Assembly: GCF_002188465.1 (NCBI RefSeq)
Contig: NZ_NINW01000048.1
Coordinates: 62,001-126,000, forward strand
Reading direction: 5' to 3'
Source of the DNA: Pigmentiphaga sp. NML080357
Lineage (GTDB): Bacteria > Pseudomonadota > Gammaproteobacteria > Burkholderiales > Burkholderiaceae_B
DNA length: 64,000 nt
A program made the position numbers and the translations under genes. Each line of letters begins with the position of its first letter. The first letter of the stretch is position 1. Below the pieces are notes generated by a model. The model worked only from the letters and a program-made list of their open reading frames with translations. It was not told where the DNA came from and did not search any database. This document shows, piece by piece, positions 57,332 to 64,000 of this stretch.

Positions 57332-59617
57332 TCAACGCTTGCCGGCGACGCCGCCGAGCAGGCCTCCCAACAGTCCCGTAACCGGCGAAAGCAGGCCGCC
57401 GTTGCCTTCGCCGCCGCCCAGGCCCGTGCCCTGGCCGACGCCTGCCGTCAGGCTGTTGACGGCGCCCGTGAGGTTGGTCAGGACGTTGCCCACCGGATTG
57501 GTGTTTTCCGGCGTGGCGTGTACCAGGCCGCCGACGCTGGAGACCGTCTGTCCCACACCGTTCAGCAGGCCGCCCACGCCGTTGCCTACGCCCGGCACGT
57601 TGCCGCCCAGGTCCGCGCCCACGCCGCTGATCGTGCTGCCCAGCGAGCCGAGCAGGCCGTTGACGGGTTCACCGAGGCCGGTGGCCGCGCCGAGGGTCTG
57701 GGTGGTGTTCGACACCGTGCCCGCCACGGGACTCACGATGGGATCGAGCGTGGCGCCGACGCCGCCGAGGGTGTCCTTGAGATTGAGCGGAGCCAGGTTG
57801 TCGACGGCTTGTCCCGTGTTGGCGAGGGCCGGTTGGAGGATGGGCTTGCCGTCCGCGCCGATGCCGCCCAGCAGGCCGCCGGCGATGGGGCCGAGGAGCC
57901 CGTCCGAATCCAGCAGGTGAGCGAGGTCGCCGGAGAGGATCGGGGCCAGCAGGCCACCATTCTCGCCGTTGCCGCCGCCGGTGACGCCGTTCAGGATGCC
58001 GGTGACGGGAGCCAGCACGCCGCCCTCGCCGCCAGTGACGCCGTTCAGGATGCCGGTGACGGGAGCCAGCACGCCGCCTTCGCCGCCGGTGACGCCGTTC
58101 AGGATGCCGGTGACGGGAGCCAGCACGCCGCCCTCGCCACCGGTGACGCCGTTCAGGATGCCGGTGACGGGAGCCAGCACGCCGCCTTCGCCGCCAGTGA
58201 CGCCGTTCAGGATGCCGGTGACGGGAGCCAGCACGCCGCCTTCGCCGCCCGTGGCGCCATTCAGCAAGCCGGTGACCGGAGCCAGGATGCCGCCGTCGCC
58301 ACCGGTGACGCCGTTCAGGATGCCGGTGACCGGGGCAAGGATGCCGCCGTCGCCGCCTGTGGCGGCCTTGGCGGAAGAGTCGCCGATGCCGACGGCCAAG
58401 CCGCCTTCGATGGTCAGCCCCAGGCCTTCGGTCAGGCTCTCGACCGAGCCCGTCAGGTTGGTCAGGACGTTGCCGACCGGGTTCTTGTTGGCATCGCTGG
58501 CATGTAGGATGCCGCCCGCGCTGGCGATGGTGTCGCCCAGACCGGAGACCAGGCCGCTGACGCCGGTGCCGGCCACGGGCAGGTTGGAGCCGAGGCTCTC
58601 GCCGAGGTTGGATACCGCGCCGCCTACCGAGGTGAGCAGGTCATTGACCGGCGCGCCCAGGCCCGTCTTGGCGCCGACTTCTTGCGTGACGCCCGTCACC
58701 GTGCCCACGACCGGGCTGACTGCCGGATCGAGGCCGGCGCCCAGTTGACCCAGCGTCTGGCCCAGGCCGAGGTCGACGACGTTGTCCACCGCGTCGCCGG
58801 TATTGGTGAGTGCCGGCTGCAGCACGGGGTTCTGGACCGCGCCGCCTTCGCCCAGGCCATTGAGCAACTGCGAGACCGGGCTCAGCAGCCCATCCTCGCC
58901 GGCCAGCGCGCCGGTCAGGCTGGAGACCGTGCCGGTGGCATTGTGAAGCACCGTGCCCAGCGGATTGGGGTTGTTTTCCGAGGCGTTGACCAGGCCGCCG
59001 ACGCTGGCGACCGTATCGCCCAGGCCCGCGACGACTTCGCCCAGGCCGAGGTTGACCGGCAGGCCCGTGTTGTCGAGGGTTTGGCCGAGGTCCTTCACCG
59101 TGCCGCCGACCGAGGCCAGCAGGTTGTCGACGGGCTCGCCCACGCCGGTCGCAGCGCCGACCTGTTGCGTCAGGCCCGTGACGGTATTGCCCACCGGGAC
59201 GACGATGCCGTCGAGTTTGGTGCCGACGTTGGTCAGCGTACCGGCCAGGCCGACGTCGACGATGTTGTCGCTCGCTTGGCCGACGTTGCCCAGGCTGGGA
59301 GCCAGAATGCCGCTGACAGGCGTGCCGGGGTTGCCGGGATTGCCGGGGTTATTGGGATTGCCCGGATTGTTGGGGTTGCCGGGGTTGTTGGGGTTGCCGG
59401 GGTTGTTGGGATTGTTCGGATCGCCCGGGTTGTTCGGATTGTTGGGGCTGTTCGGATCCCCGGGGTTGCCCGGGTTGCCGGGATTGGTGGGATCGGAACC
59501 GCCGCCGATTCCGGAGGTGATCGCCCCGGAGCCGGAACAACCGGCCAGCGTCGAAAGTGCGAGTACCACGGCTGCGACCAGGACGCGGGGGCCTGGCTTC
59601 GTTTGTTCTTGATGCAT
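57332..59617 (-). CDS. Large repetitive lipoprotein of unknown function
   Basis: The 761-residue protein begins with a lipoprotein signal and the lipobox LAGC (C27). A Pro/Asn/Gly linker of NPG and NPN triplets follows (about residues 42-100). The rest consists of three imperfect copies of a ~160-residue module that opens with (L/I)xPxLxNxGxAxDN and contains GTVTGLTQQVGAATGVGEPV and GGLVNASENNPNPLG (examples from copy 1). Seven 18-residue units of the type GGEGGVLAPVTGILNGVT are inserted between copies 2 and 3 (about residues 421-546). It is nearly free of aromatic residues and cysteines. I do not recognise a characterised family. It lies downstream of an FhaC-like transporter and upstream of a MarR gene, all on one strand, and is probably cell-surface. 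Confidence 0.88.
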   Translation of the reverse strand: MHQEQTKPGPRVLVAAVVLALSTLAGCSGSGAITSGIGGGSDPTNPGNPGNPGDPNSPNNPNNPGDPNNPNNPGNPNNPGNPNNPGNPNNPGNPGNPGTPVSGILAPSLGNVGQASDNIVDVGLAGTLTNVGTKLDGIVVPVGNTVTGLTQQVGAATGVGEPVDNLLASVGGTVKDLGQTLDNTGLPVNLGLGEVVAGLGDTVASVGGLVNASENNPNPLGTVLHNATGTVSSLTGALAGEDGLLSPVSQLLNGLGEGGAVQNPVLQPALTNTGDAVDNVVDLGLGQTLGQLGAGLDPAVSPVVGTVTGVTQEVGAKTGLGAPVNDLLTSVGGAVSNLGESLGSNLPVAGTGVSGLVSGLGDTIASAGGILHASDANKNPVGNVLTNLTGSVESLTEGLGLTIEGGLAVGIGDSSAKAATGGDGGILAPVTGILNGVTGGDGGILAPVTGLLNGATGGEGGVLAPVTGILNGVTGGEGGVLAPVTGILNGVTGGEGGVLAPVTGILNGVTGGEGGVLAPVTGILNGVTGGEGGVLAPVTGILNGVTGGGNGENGGLLAPILSGDLAHLLDSDGLLGPIAGGLLGGIGADGKPILQPALANTGQAVDNLAPLNLKDTLGGVGATLDPIVSPVAGTVSNTTQTLGAATGLGEPVNGLLGSLGSTISGVGADLGGNVPGVGNGVGGLLNGVGQTVSSVGGLVHATPENTNPVGNVLTNLTGAVNSLTAGVGQGTGLGGGEGNGGLLSPVTGLLGGLLGGVAGKR
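57979..58356 (-). repeat. 54-bp tandem repeat, seven units, in the lipoprotein gene
   Basis: Seven in-frame units of 54 bp encode 18 residues each. The five at 57979-58248 are almost identical at the DNA level; the two at 58249-58356 are diverged. Because the unit is a multiple of three, slippage or recombination would change protein length without breaking the frame. Confidence 0.92.
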
Positions 59618-59843
59618 GGTTTTTCCCCTATCGCTGAAGCGGCAAGACTGCCTGCTGCGGCCTATCGAGCAAAACCTGTGCCAATGTGTTGCACATGTTG
59701 CGAGACGAGGGCACGCAGAGCGGCGCGATCACCCGGAAAACCTTGCAAACAGGGGATAAATCGAAAACTCAGGGAATTCGTGCGGCTGAGACGATGCGCC
59801 GAAATCCCTGGGAAGGCGGGGGGCGTAGACCCCGGGAAGCGGG

Positions 59844-59885
59844 GCTTCGTTACGTAGCAACGGGGCCGGTGTTACGTAACGAAGC
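59844..59885. repeat. 13-bp perfect inverted repeat with internal palindrome
   Basis: GCTTCGTTACGTA (59844-59856) and TACGTAACGAAGC (59873-59885) pair perfectly around a 16-base loop. The right arm contains the palindrome GTTACGTAAC. It lies between the stop of the TpsB-like gene (59897) and the lipoprotein start, about 226 bp before the latter. A terminator/processing site or a protein-binding operator are both possible. The remaining part of this 279-bp gap has only the lipoprotein ribosome site, AGGGGAAA. Confidence 0.7.
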
Positions 59886-59896
59886 GGGGGAGGGGA

Positions 59897-61591
59897 TCAG
59901 TCGAAGCGCAACGAATAGTTGGCGTTGAGACGCAGCGGACGGTCGCTGCTATTGACAGGCTTGTCGCCGACAGGCTTGGCGATGTTGACGTCGAACGCAT
60001 AGTGGCGCTGGTCGGTAACCCGCAGACCCAGCGCGACCGAGGTCAGCCTGTCCGTCAGCAGCCTGTAGCGGCTGTCGTTGAGGCTGACGCGCGCGTAGTC
60101 CGCCAGCACATAGGGCGTGACGCTTTGCAGATAGGGCAGGCCCACAGTGAAGCGCCGGTTCAGCTCGATCGATGCGCCATAGCCTTTGTCGCCGCCCAGT
60201 TCGCCCGCGGGATAGCCGCGGCCGAAGCGCGGGCCGCCGAACGTGACCTGCTCCGTGGTCGGAAGGGAATCCGAGCTGTATTGCCCCAGTGCCGCCAGCG
60301 AAATGCCGAACTGATGGGGCAGCACGAAGTTCTGGTTGACCGCCAGCGTATAGCGGGTGAAGTCCAGGTCGTAGCTGCTGTTGGCGCTCTGTTCGGCGCC
60401 GAGTCCGTCCACGCCTTTGTAGATGGCCGCCGTGATGCGGCGCGACTGCTTGTCGCCGGTTTGAGCGTAGGTCAGCTCGCCGCGCATCACGCGCAGGTGA
60501 TTGGTCAGCGCGACCTGGTTGCCGGTGATGCGGCTGCTGTAGGTATCGTTGTTGCGCGAGGCATAGAAACCGGCGGTACCCGTCAACGATTCGCGATTCC
60601 GGAGAAGGAAGGGGTAGTTCACGCTCAGGCCCGCGCGCTGGTTGCGGACCCGCCGGTCGATGTTCTGCGCGTTGAGGCTGTCGTTCTCCGGATTGGCAGC
60701 GTAGCTATAGGCATCGGCGCGGACCGTCATGCCGTCGCTGCCGACCGGCACGGTGACGTTGGCGGCGTAGTACTCGAGATGGTCGCTGCCGCGCGGCACC
60801 GCCGTCGTGACCTGGACTTGCTCGGCCAGCGGCGTGAGGCTGTTGGCGGTCGCCGTCAGCATTGCGTGGACGCCGGTTCCCAGGTTGCCGATGCCCGTGT
60901 CCAGGCGGAACGCCTTGTGGCTGACGTTCAAGACCAGCTCCGTGGAGCCGTCGGCGCGTTTGGGCAGGCTCAATTCGGGTTTGACCGTGACGCCGGCCAC
61001 CGTGGTCATCAGGTTCAGGTAGCGCTCCAGCGTGGCGTTGGTCAGGGGCCGCTCGGCCTCGATGCGCGCGGCGTAGTCGCGAAGCTTGGCAGCTCCGGCG
61101 CCGGCATCGCCTTCGATGCGCGTATTGCCCACATAGCCTTCGACCACCGTTACCTTGACCAGTCCGCCGCTGAAGTCCTGCGACTGGATCAGCGCGAAGG
61201 AAAGCGCATAGCCGGCATCGCGATAGAGCTGCGTGATGGCATTGGAGCGCTGGATGAGGTCGCCGACGGTGATTTCTTTGCCCGCCAGCGGTTCGAGCAG
61301 ATCGATGACTTTCTGGAAGTCGATCGCGGTGACGCCGGACACATCGAACTGCGTGGGCACCAGGCGCTGGGACAGCACCGCCCGCAACGCCTCGTTCTGC
61401 GCGGGCACGGGAACGGCCACCTGCGGCGCGGGGGCGGGGGCGGGAGGGGGAACGGGCGGCAGCGATTCCGCCGGGTTTCCCCGAAGCGGGCTATCCGCCG
61501 ATTGCGCCGCTAAAGGAACCAAGCCCCAGGCCAGCAGAACGGCCAAATAAAGCCTGCGGGATTCGGGTTTACCCGATGAGTGCGAAGTCAT
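59897..61591 (-). CDS. Two-partner secretion transporter, FhaC/ShlB/TpsB family
   Basis: TpsB proteins are outer-membrane beta-barrels that secrete a partner. This product of 564 residues has an export signal (LYLAVLLAWGLVPLAAQSAD), a proline-rich linker, two POTRA domains (VTAIDFQKVIDLLEPLAGK; KVTVVEGYVGNTRIEGD) and a 16-strand barrel ending in NYSLRFD with the C-terminal aromatic. The L6 loop signature is FGGPRFGRGYPAGELGGDKG, including the VRGY-like tip. No haemagglutinin-type TpsA lies next to it; the nearest gene on the same strand is the repetitive lipoprotein. The ATG at 61591 has no strong ribosome site and a TTG at 61621 is an alternative. Confidence 0.92.
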   Translation of the reverse strand: MTSHSSGKPESRRLYLAVLLAWGLVPLAAQSADSPLRGNPAESLPPVPPPAPAPAPQVAVPVPAQNEALRAVLSQRLVPTQFDVSGVTAIDFQKVIDLLEPLAGKEITVGDLIQRSNAITQLYRDAGYALSFALIQSQDFSGGLVKVTVVEGYVGNTRIEGDAGAGAAKLRDYAARIEAERPLTNATLERYLNLMTTVAGVTVKPELSLPKRADGSTELVLNVSHKAFRLDTGIGNLGTGVHAMLTATANSLTPLAEQVQVTTAVPRGSDHLEYYAANVTVPVGSDGMTVRADAYSYAANPENDSLNAQNIDRRVRNQRAGLSVNYPFLLRNRESLTGTAGFYASRNNDTYSSRITGNQVALTNHLRVMRGELTYAQTGDKQSRRITAAIYKGVDGLGAEQSANSSYDLDFTRYTLAVNQNFVLPHQFGISLAALGQYSSDSLPTTEQVTFGGPRFGRGYPAGELGGDKGYGASIELNRRFTVGLPYLQSVTPYVLADYARVSLNDSRYRLLTDRLTSVALGLRVTDQRHYAFDVNIAKPVGDKPVNSSDRPLRLNANYSLRFD

Positions 61592-61893
61592 TGAGGAATA
61601 TGGGCCTGTAAACGTAAACAATCATCAGCTGGCGAAGTGTGCCATATCAAAACGGTCTCAGGATGCCTCGCGATATGGCTCCGAGCCAGTTTTGACGCCA
61701 TTTTTCGCAGTGGGACGTTTGTAGGACGTTACCGGAAGATACTAAAAAACTTTGTTAATAAGCCGGTTTTCGAATGTATCGAATATTCGCAAGGTTGCGA
61801 TTATCTGTCGATTATCGGAAAGGCAAGGCCAGAAAAGCGATTGCCCGGTTCGTGTTTTCATCCGATTAATAGAAATTCTTCGGAAAACGGATA

Positions 61894-61923
61894 TTGACAA
61901 GCTCGGAACGATACCTGTAGGGT
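61894..61923 (+). promoter_or_regulatory. Promoter and AT-rich control region ahead of the MHYT gene
   Basis: TTGACA (61894-61899) and TAGGGT (61918-61923) are separated by 18 bp, about 33 bp before the MHYT start. The whole gap 61592-61955 is AT-rich relative to the genome, holds the palindrome CGAATATTCG at 61780-61789 and several partial ATCG-containing repeats, and contains no gene. It lies between the divergent TpsB and MHYT genes and may serve both. Confidence 0.4.
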
Positions 61924-61955
61924 GTGCGTAACCGAGCGTTACATAAAGAGAGACT

Positions 61956-62753
61956 ATGCAGCCCGGAGATATTCTCCCTCTACGTTTCGACGCCAGCTTG
62001 GTCGCGCTGTCCTTTGTGATTTCGGCATTGGGCGCGTATGTGGCGTTATTGGCTGCCAGCCGTATCCGGACCATGGACGGGCGCGTCCACGCGGGGTACG
62101 TGATCGTCGCCGGCATCGCGCTGGGCGGCGTCGGTATATGGAGCATGCATTTCATCGGCATGCTCGCCCAAGTCATCCCGCTCGGGGTGGCGTACGGACT
62201 CTGGCTCAACCTGCTGAGCCTGGTGGTGGCGGTCGTCTTCGCCGGCGCTGCGCTGTGGTACGTCGGCAGCGCCCGGTTCTCGCTCGACCGCTGCGTGACG
62301 GGGGGCGTGCTGGCCGGATTCGGCGTGGCGGGCATGCATTACGTCGGCATGGGCTCCATGCGCATGGACGCCTTCTTCGACTGGAACGTCGGCCTGGTGC
62401 TGCTGTCGGTGGCGATCGCCGTCGCGGCGGCCACGGCGGCGATCTGGCTGGCCTTCAATCTCACTACCGAACTGCAGCGCGTCGCCGCCGCCGTGGTCAT
62501 GGCGCTGGCCGTCTGCGGCATGCACTACACGGGGGCGGCCGCCGGCACCATCGTCTGCTCGACGCCGCGCGCTTTTACCGGCTGGCAACTGGACGGCAAC
62601 GTGCTGCCTTATGCGGTATTCATGATTTCCATCGTGACGCTGGTCGTCATGCGTATCGAATTGCATCGCAGCTCGGAAGCCGTGCGCGCCAACGCCGCCC
62701 ACCGGGTCGATCACCTGATTTATTCCCGCCAACGGCCGGAAAACCGGAAATAA
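61956..62753 (+). CDS. Stand-alone MHYT-domain membrane sensor
   Basis: The 265-residue protein has seven predicted membrane helices. Its three MHYT-type motifs are IWSMHFIGMLAQV, VAGMHYVGMGSMRM and VCGMHYTGAAAGT, whose His and Met residues are proposed to bind a metal (copper) at the periplasmic face and sense oxygen, CO or NO. MHYT domains are usually fused to GGDEF/EAL, histidine-kinase or HTH output domains. Here the protein stops shortly after the last helix, so the output must be another protein. The flp pilin gene follows 135 bp downstream. Confidence 0.92.
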   Translation: MQPGDILPLRFDASLVALSFVISALGAYVALLAASRIRTMDGRVHAGYVIVAGIALGGVGIWSMHFIGMLAQVIPLGVAYGLWLNLLSLVVAVVFAGAALWYVGSARFSLDRCVTGGVLAGFGVAGMHYVGMGSMRMDAFFDWNVGLVLLSVAIAVAAATAAIWLAFNLTTELQRVAAAVVMALAVCGMHYTGAAAGTIVCSTPRAFTGWQLDGNVLPYAVFMISIVTLVVMRIELHRSSEAVRANAAHRVDHLIYSRQRPENRK

Positions 62754-62888
62754 CGCGGTTTCGTGATATTCGCTTTAGTGGGGTTATTTTGGGGAGGTGC
62801 TATCGATAAAACTGCTCAAAACCCGATTGATCGGCAATAGATAAGGCCGGTTTAATTGTTTCTGATTTTTTCAGCGATGGAGATTAAA

Positions 62889-63065
62889 ATGAATAAAGTG
62901 ATGAAGTTTTTGAAGGAAGAGGACGGCGCTACTGCTATCGAGTATGGGTTGATCGCAGGTTTGATCGCAGTGGGTATTATCCTGGCTCTTACCAACTTGG
63001 GTACCGATCTTTCGGAGTTGTTTGGCCGTATAGGGGCCAAATTGGATGGGGCGACGGGGACATAA
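62889..63065 (+). CDS. flp: Flp/Fap-type pilin
   Basis: The 58-residue prepilin has the short basic leader MNKVMKFLKEEDG, cleavage expected after G13, and the flp motif with E18-Y19 (GATAIEYGLIAGLIAVGI). A hydrophobic helix and a small hydrophilic tail follow. Flp pilins form the adhesive tight-adherence pilus. I start at the ATG after GGAGA rather than at an upstream TTG. The gene lies 28 bp before the TadV/CpaA peptidase gene. Confidence 0.93.
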   Translation: MNKVMKFLKEEDGATAIEYGLIAGLIAVGIILALTNLGTDLSELFGRIGAKLDGATGT

Positions 63066-63093
63066 TTCCGCTCACAATTGGCTGGAATAGGCG

Positions 63094-63633
63094 ATGCCCA
63101 GTATCAATTGGTTTTTCATGCTTTTTTGCGGAGCCGTATTTGTATCAGACATGCTGTTTCGCAGAGTCTTCAACTGGCTATTGATATTAGGCATCGCCGT
63201 TAAAACGCTGGCGTTGGCAATGGGGGCCGATGTGCCCGAGGGGTTCGCTCAGCAATGGCAGGCGGCCTTGGGCGGAGCGGCGGCGGGGCTGGTTTTCATG
63301 CTGGCGTTTTATGTATTTCGCGTCATGGGCGCCGGCGATGTGAAGTTTTTCGCGGTGCTAGGACTTTGGCTGGGAGTAGCGCCGTTGGTGCCAATCTGGG
63401 TCGGGGGCGGCGTCTTGGCTGGTATTCATTGTCTGGCCGTAGTGATCGGTCGCAACAATGTGATGGGACAGTGGTGGGCGTTGCAGCGGGTGCCCGTTCA
63501 AGAGGCGGCATGCCGGCTGCCGGGAATACAGAAAGCGGGGAAGTGGGTGTCTGACACGCGTGGAGGGCGGCGGGGTGTTCCCTATGCTGCTTATCTTGCC
63601 GTTGCCGCCGTTGTGGTGGCCCATTGGAATTAA
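63094..63633 (+). CDS. cpaA: Prepilin peptidase TadV/CpaA (A24 family)
   Basis: CpaA cleaves the Flp prepilin leader at the inner membrane. The 179-residue polytopic protein has the two catalytic aspartates in the A24 contexts VSDMLFRRVFN (D19) and VMGAGDVKFF (D82). It lacks the N-methyltransferase domain of PilD, as is normal for tad-locus peptidases. A soluble C-terminal stretch (about residues 125-160) before a final hydrophobic segment is less usual. CpaB follows after 18 bp. Confidence 0.92.
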   Translation: MPSINWFFMLFCGAVFVSDMLFRRVFNWLLILGIAVKTLALAMGADVPEGFAQQWQAALGGAAAGLVFMLAFYVFRVMGAGDVKFFAVLGLWLGVAPLVPIWVGGGVLAGIHCLAVVIGRNNVMGQWWALQRVPVQEAACRLPGIQKAGKWVSDTRGGRRGVPYAAYLAVAAVVVAHWN

Positions 63634-63651
63634 TCAGGATCTCTAGGTTAG

Positions 63652-64000
63652 GTGAACGAAGGCGAGCGCGCCGTGGCCGTGCCGGTGGATGAAGTGGTGG
63701 GCACCGGAAACCGTGTCGCACCCGGAGATTTCGTCGATGTGTTCTTCACGCTCAAGCAAAGCCAGGACGTCAACAAGACCCAGGCCCGGCTGCTGTTGTC
63801 GCGTCTGCGCGTGCTGACCTACGGCGCCGCTTCGGCCGCGGGCGATGCGCCGGCCGACGATGGCGCCACCGTCGTGCGAAGCAACAACCCGCCCCCGGCC
63901 GCGCGCACGGCGGTGCTGGCCGTTCCCACGGCCGATGTGAACCGTCTGCTGCTCGCTACGCAGAACGGCAAGCTGCAATTGGTGCTGCGCAATCCCACCG
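63652..64000 (+). CDS. cpaB: CpaB/RcpC-type Flp pilus assembly protein, N-terminus missing, 3' end beyond window
   Basis: The frame from a GTG at 63652 to the window edge reads VNEGERAVAVPVDEVVGTGN, VAPGDFVDVFFTLK and TAVLAVPTADVNRLLLATQNG. These match the middle and C-terminal part of CpaB, where GxRAVxVxVD opens the second half. Normal CpaB has roughly 110 residues before this point: a membrane anchor and an SAF domain. Here a TAG stop lies directly upstream in frame and the cpaA stop is 18 bp away, so that part is absent. It is either a truncated, probably inactive gene or an unusually short form. Confidence 0.8.
   Translation, partial: MNEGERAVAVPVDEVVGTGNRVAPGDFVDVFFTLKQSQDVNKTQARLLLSRLRVLTYGAASAAGDAPADDGATVVRSNNPPPAARTAVLAVPTADVNRLLLATQNGKLQLVLRNPT

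Noticed and set aside
57979-58356. CRISPR array
   Set aside because: The seven 54-bp units are contiguous without unique spacers and lie inside a coding frame as 18-residue protein repeats.
57518-59857. Large plus-strand open frames opposite the repetitive lipoprotein, some rich in Pro or Ala/Asp repeats
   Set aside because: The repeats are the complement of the lipoprotein repeats; no ribosome site or signal peptide is present, and the minus-strand product has a proper lipobox and start.

Overview
The window is GC-rich throughout (apart from short AT-rich spots near 52.5 kb, 61.6-61.9 kb and 62.8-63.1 kb). It reads as the chromosome of a betaproteobacterium of the Alcaligenaceae, most likely Bordetella or a close relative such as Achromobacter. 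This is inferred from several signs together: two Bug/TctC-type periplasmic binding proteins, housekeeping genes such as accA-tilS-lysC and uppP-ribA, recurring GC-rich intergenic repeats, and an FhaC-like transporter. I cannot fix the species from sequence alone.

0-2.5 kb: two divergent MFS transporters (the first cut by the window edge) and a small ankyrin protein. 2.85-22.0 kb: a compact same-strand cluster for alpha-glucan and trehalose metabolism, glgA-glgE-treS/mak-glgB-glgX-treZ-malQ-treY. Most junctions overlap or nearly touch. It holds both the GlgE route (trehalose to maltose to maltose-1-phosphate to glucan) and the TreY/TreZ route (glucan back to trehalose), with debranching and disproportionating enzymes, so glucan and trehalose can be interconverted within one cluster. 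No glgC or glgP is present in the window.

22-44.4 kb is mostly core genome: an NCS2 pyrimidine permease, a gamma-glutamyltransferase, gshA, a Na+/H+ antiporter, a probable uppP-ribA-cls operon, suhB, trmJ-prpF, a TPR-ppiA-ppiB-lpxH operon, cysS, an AlkA-type glycosylase, accA-tilS, lysC and a tRNA-Ser(GCU) with a terminator. 44.6-53.2 kb is an accessory catabolic block: tannase-family lipoprotein, carboxymuconolactone decarboxylase-like protein, a CocE/NonD hydrolase broken at a run of nine G, two Bug proteins, a NodB-fold deacetylase-like protein, an FAH-family enzyme and a divergent GntR regulator. 53.3-56.5 kb: an FMN riboswitch, ribB and a sirtuin-family gene, then another MFS transporter.

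56.7-64 kb is the most unusual part: a MarR regulator, a 761-residue lipoprotein built from nested repeats, an FhaC/ShlB-type outer-membrane transporter with no classical TpsA partner beside it, a stand-alone MHYT membrane sensor, and the start of a tad (Flp pilus) locus: flp pilin, a TadV/CpaA prepilin peptidase and a CpaB that appears to lack its N-terminal part. Several intergenic repeats are also described: a tandem 84-bp repeat, a 246-bp nested inverted repeat, and a pair of near-identical elements in opposite orientation 16 kb apart.
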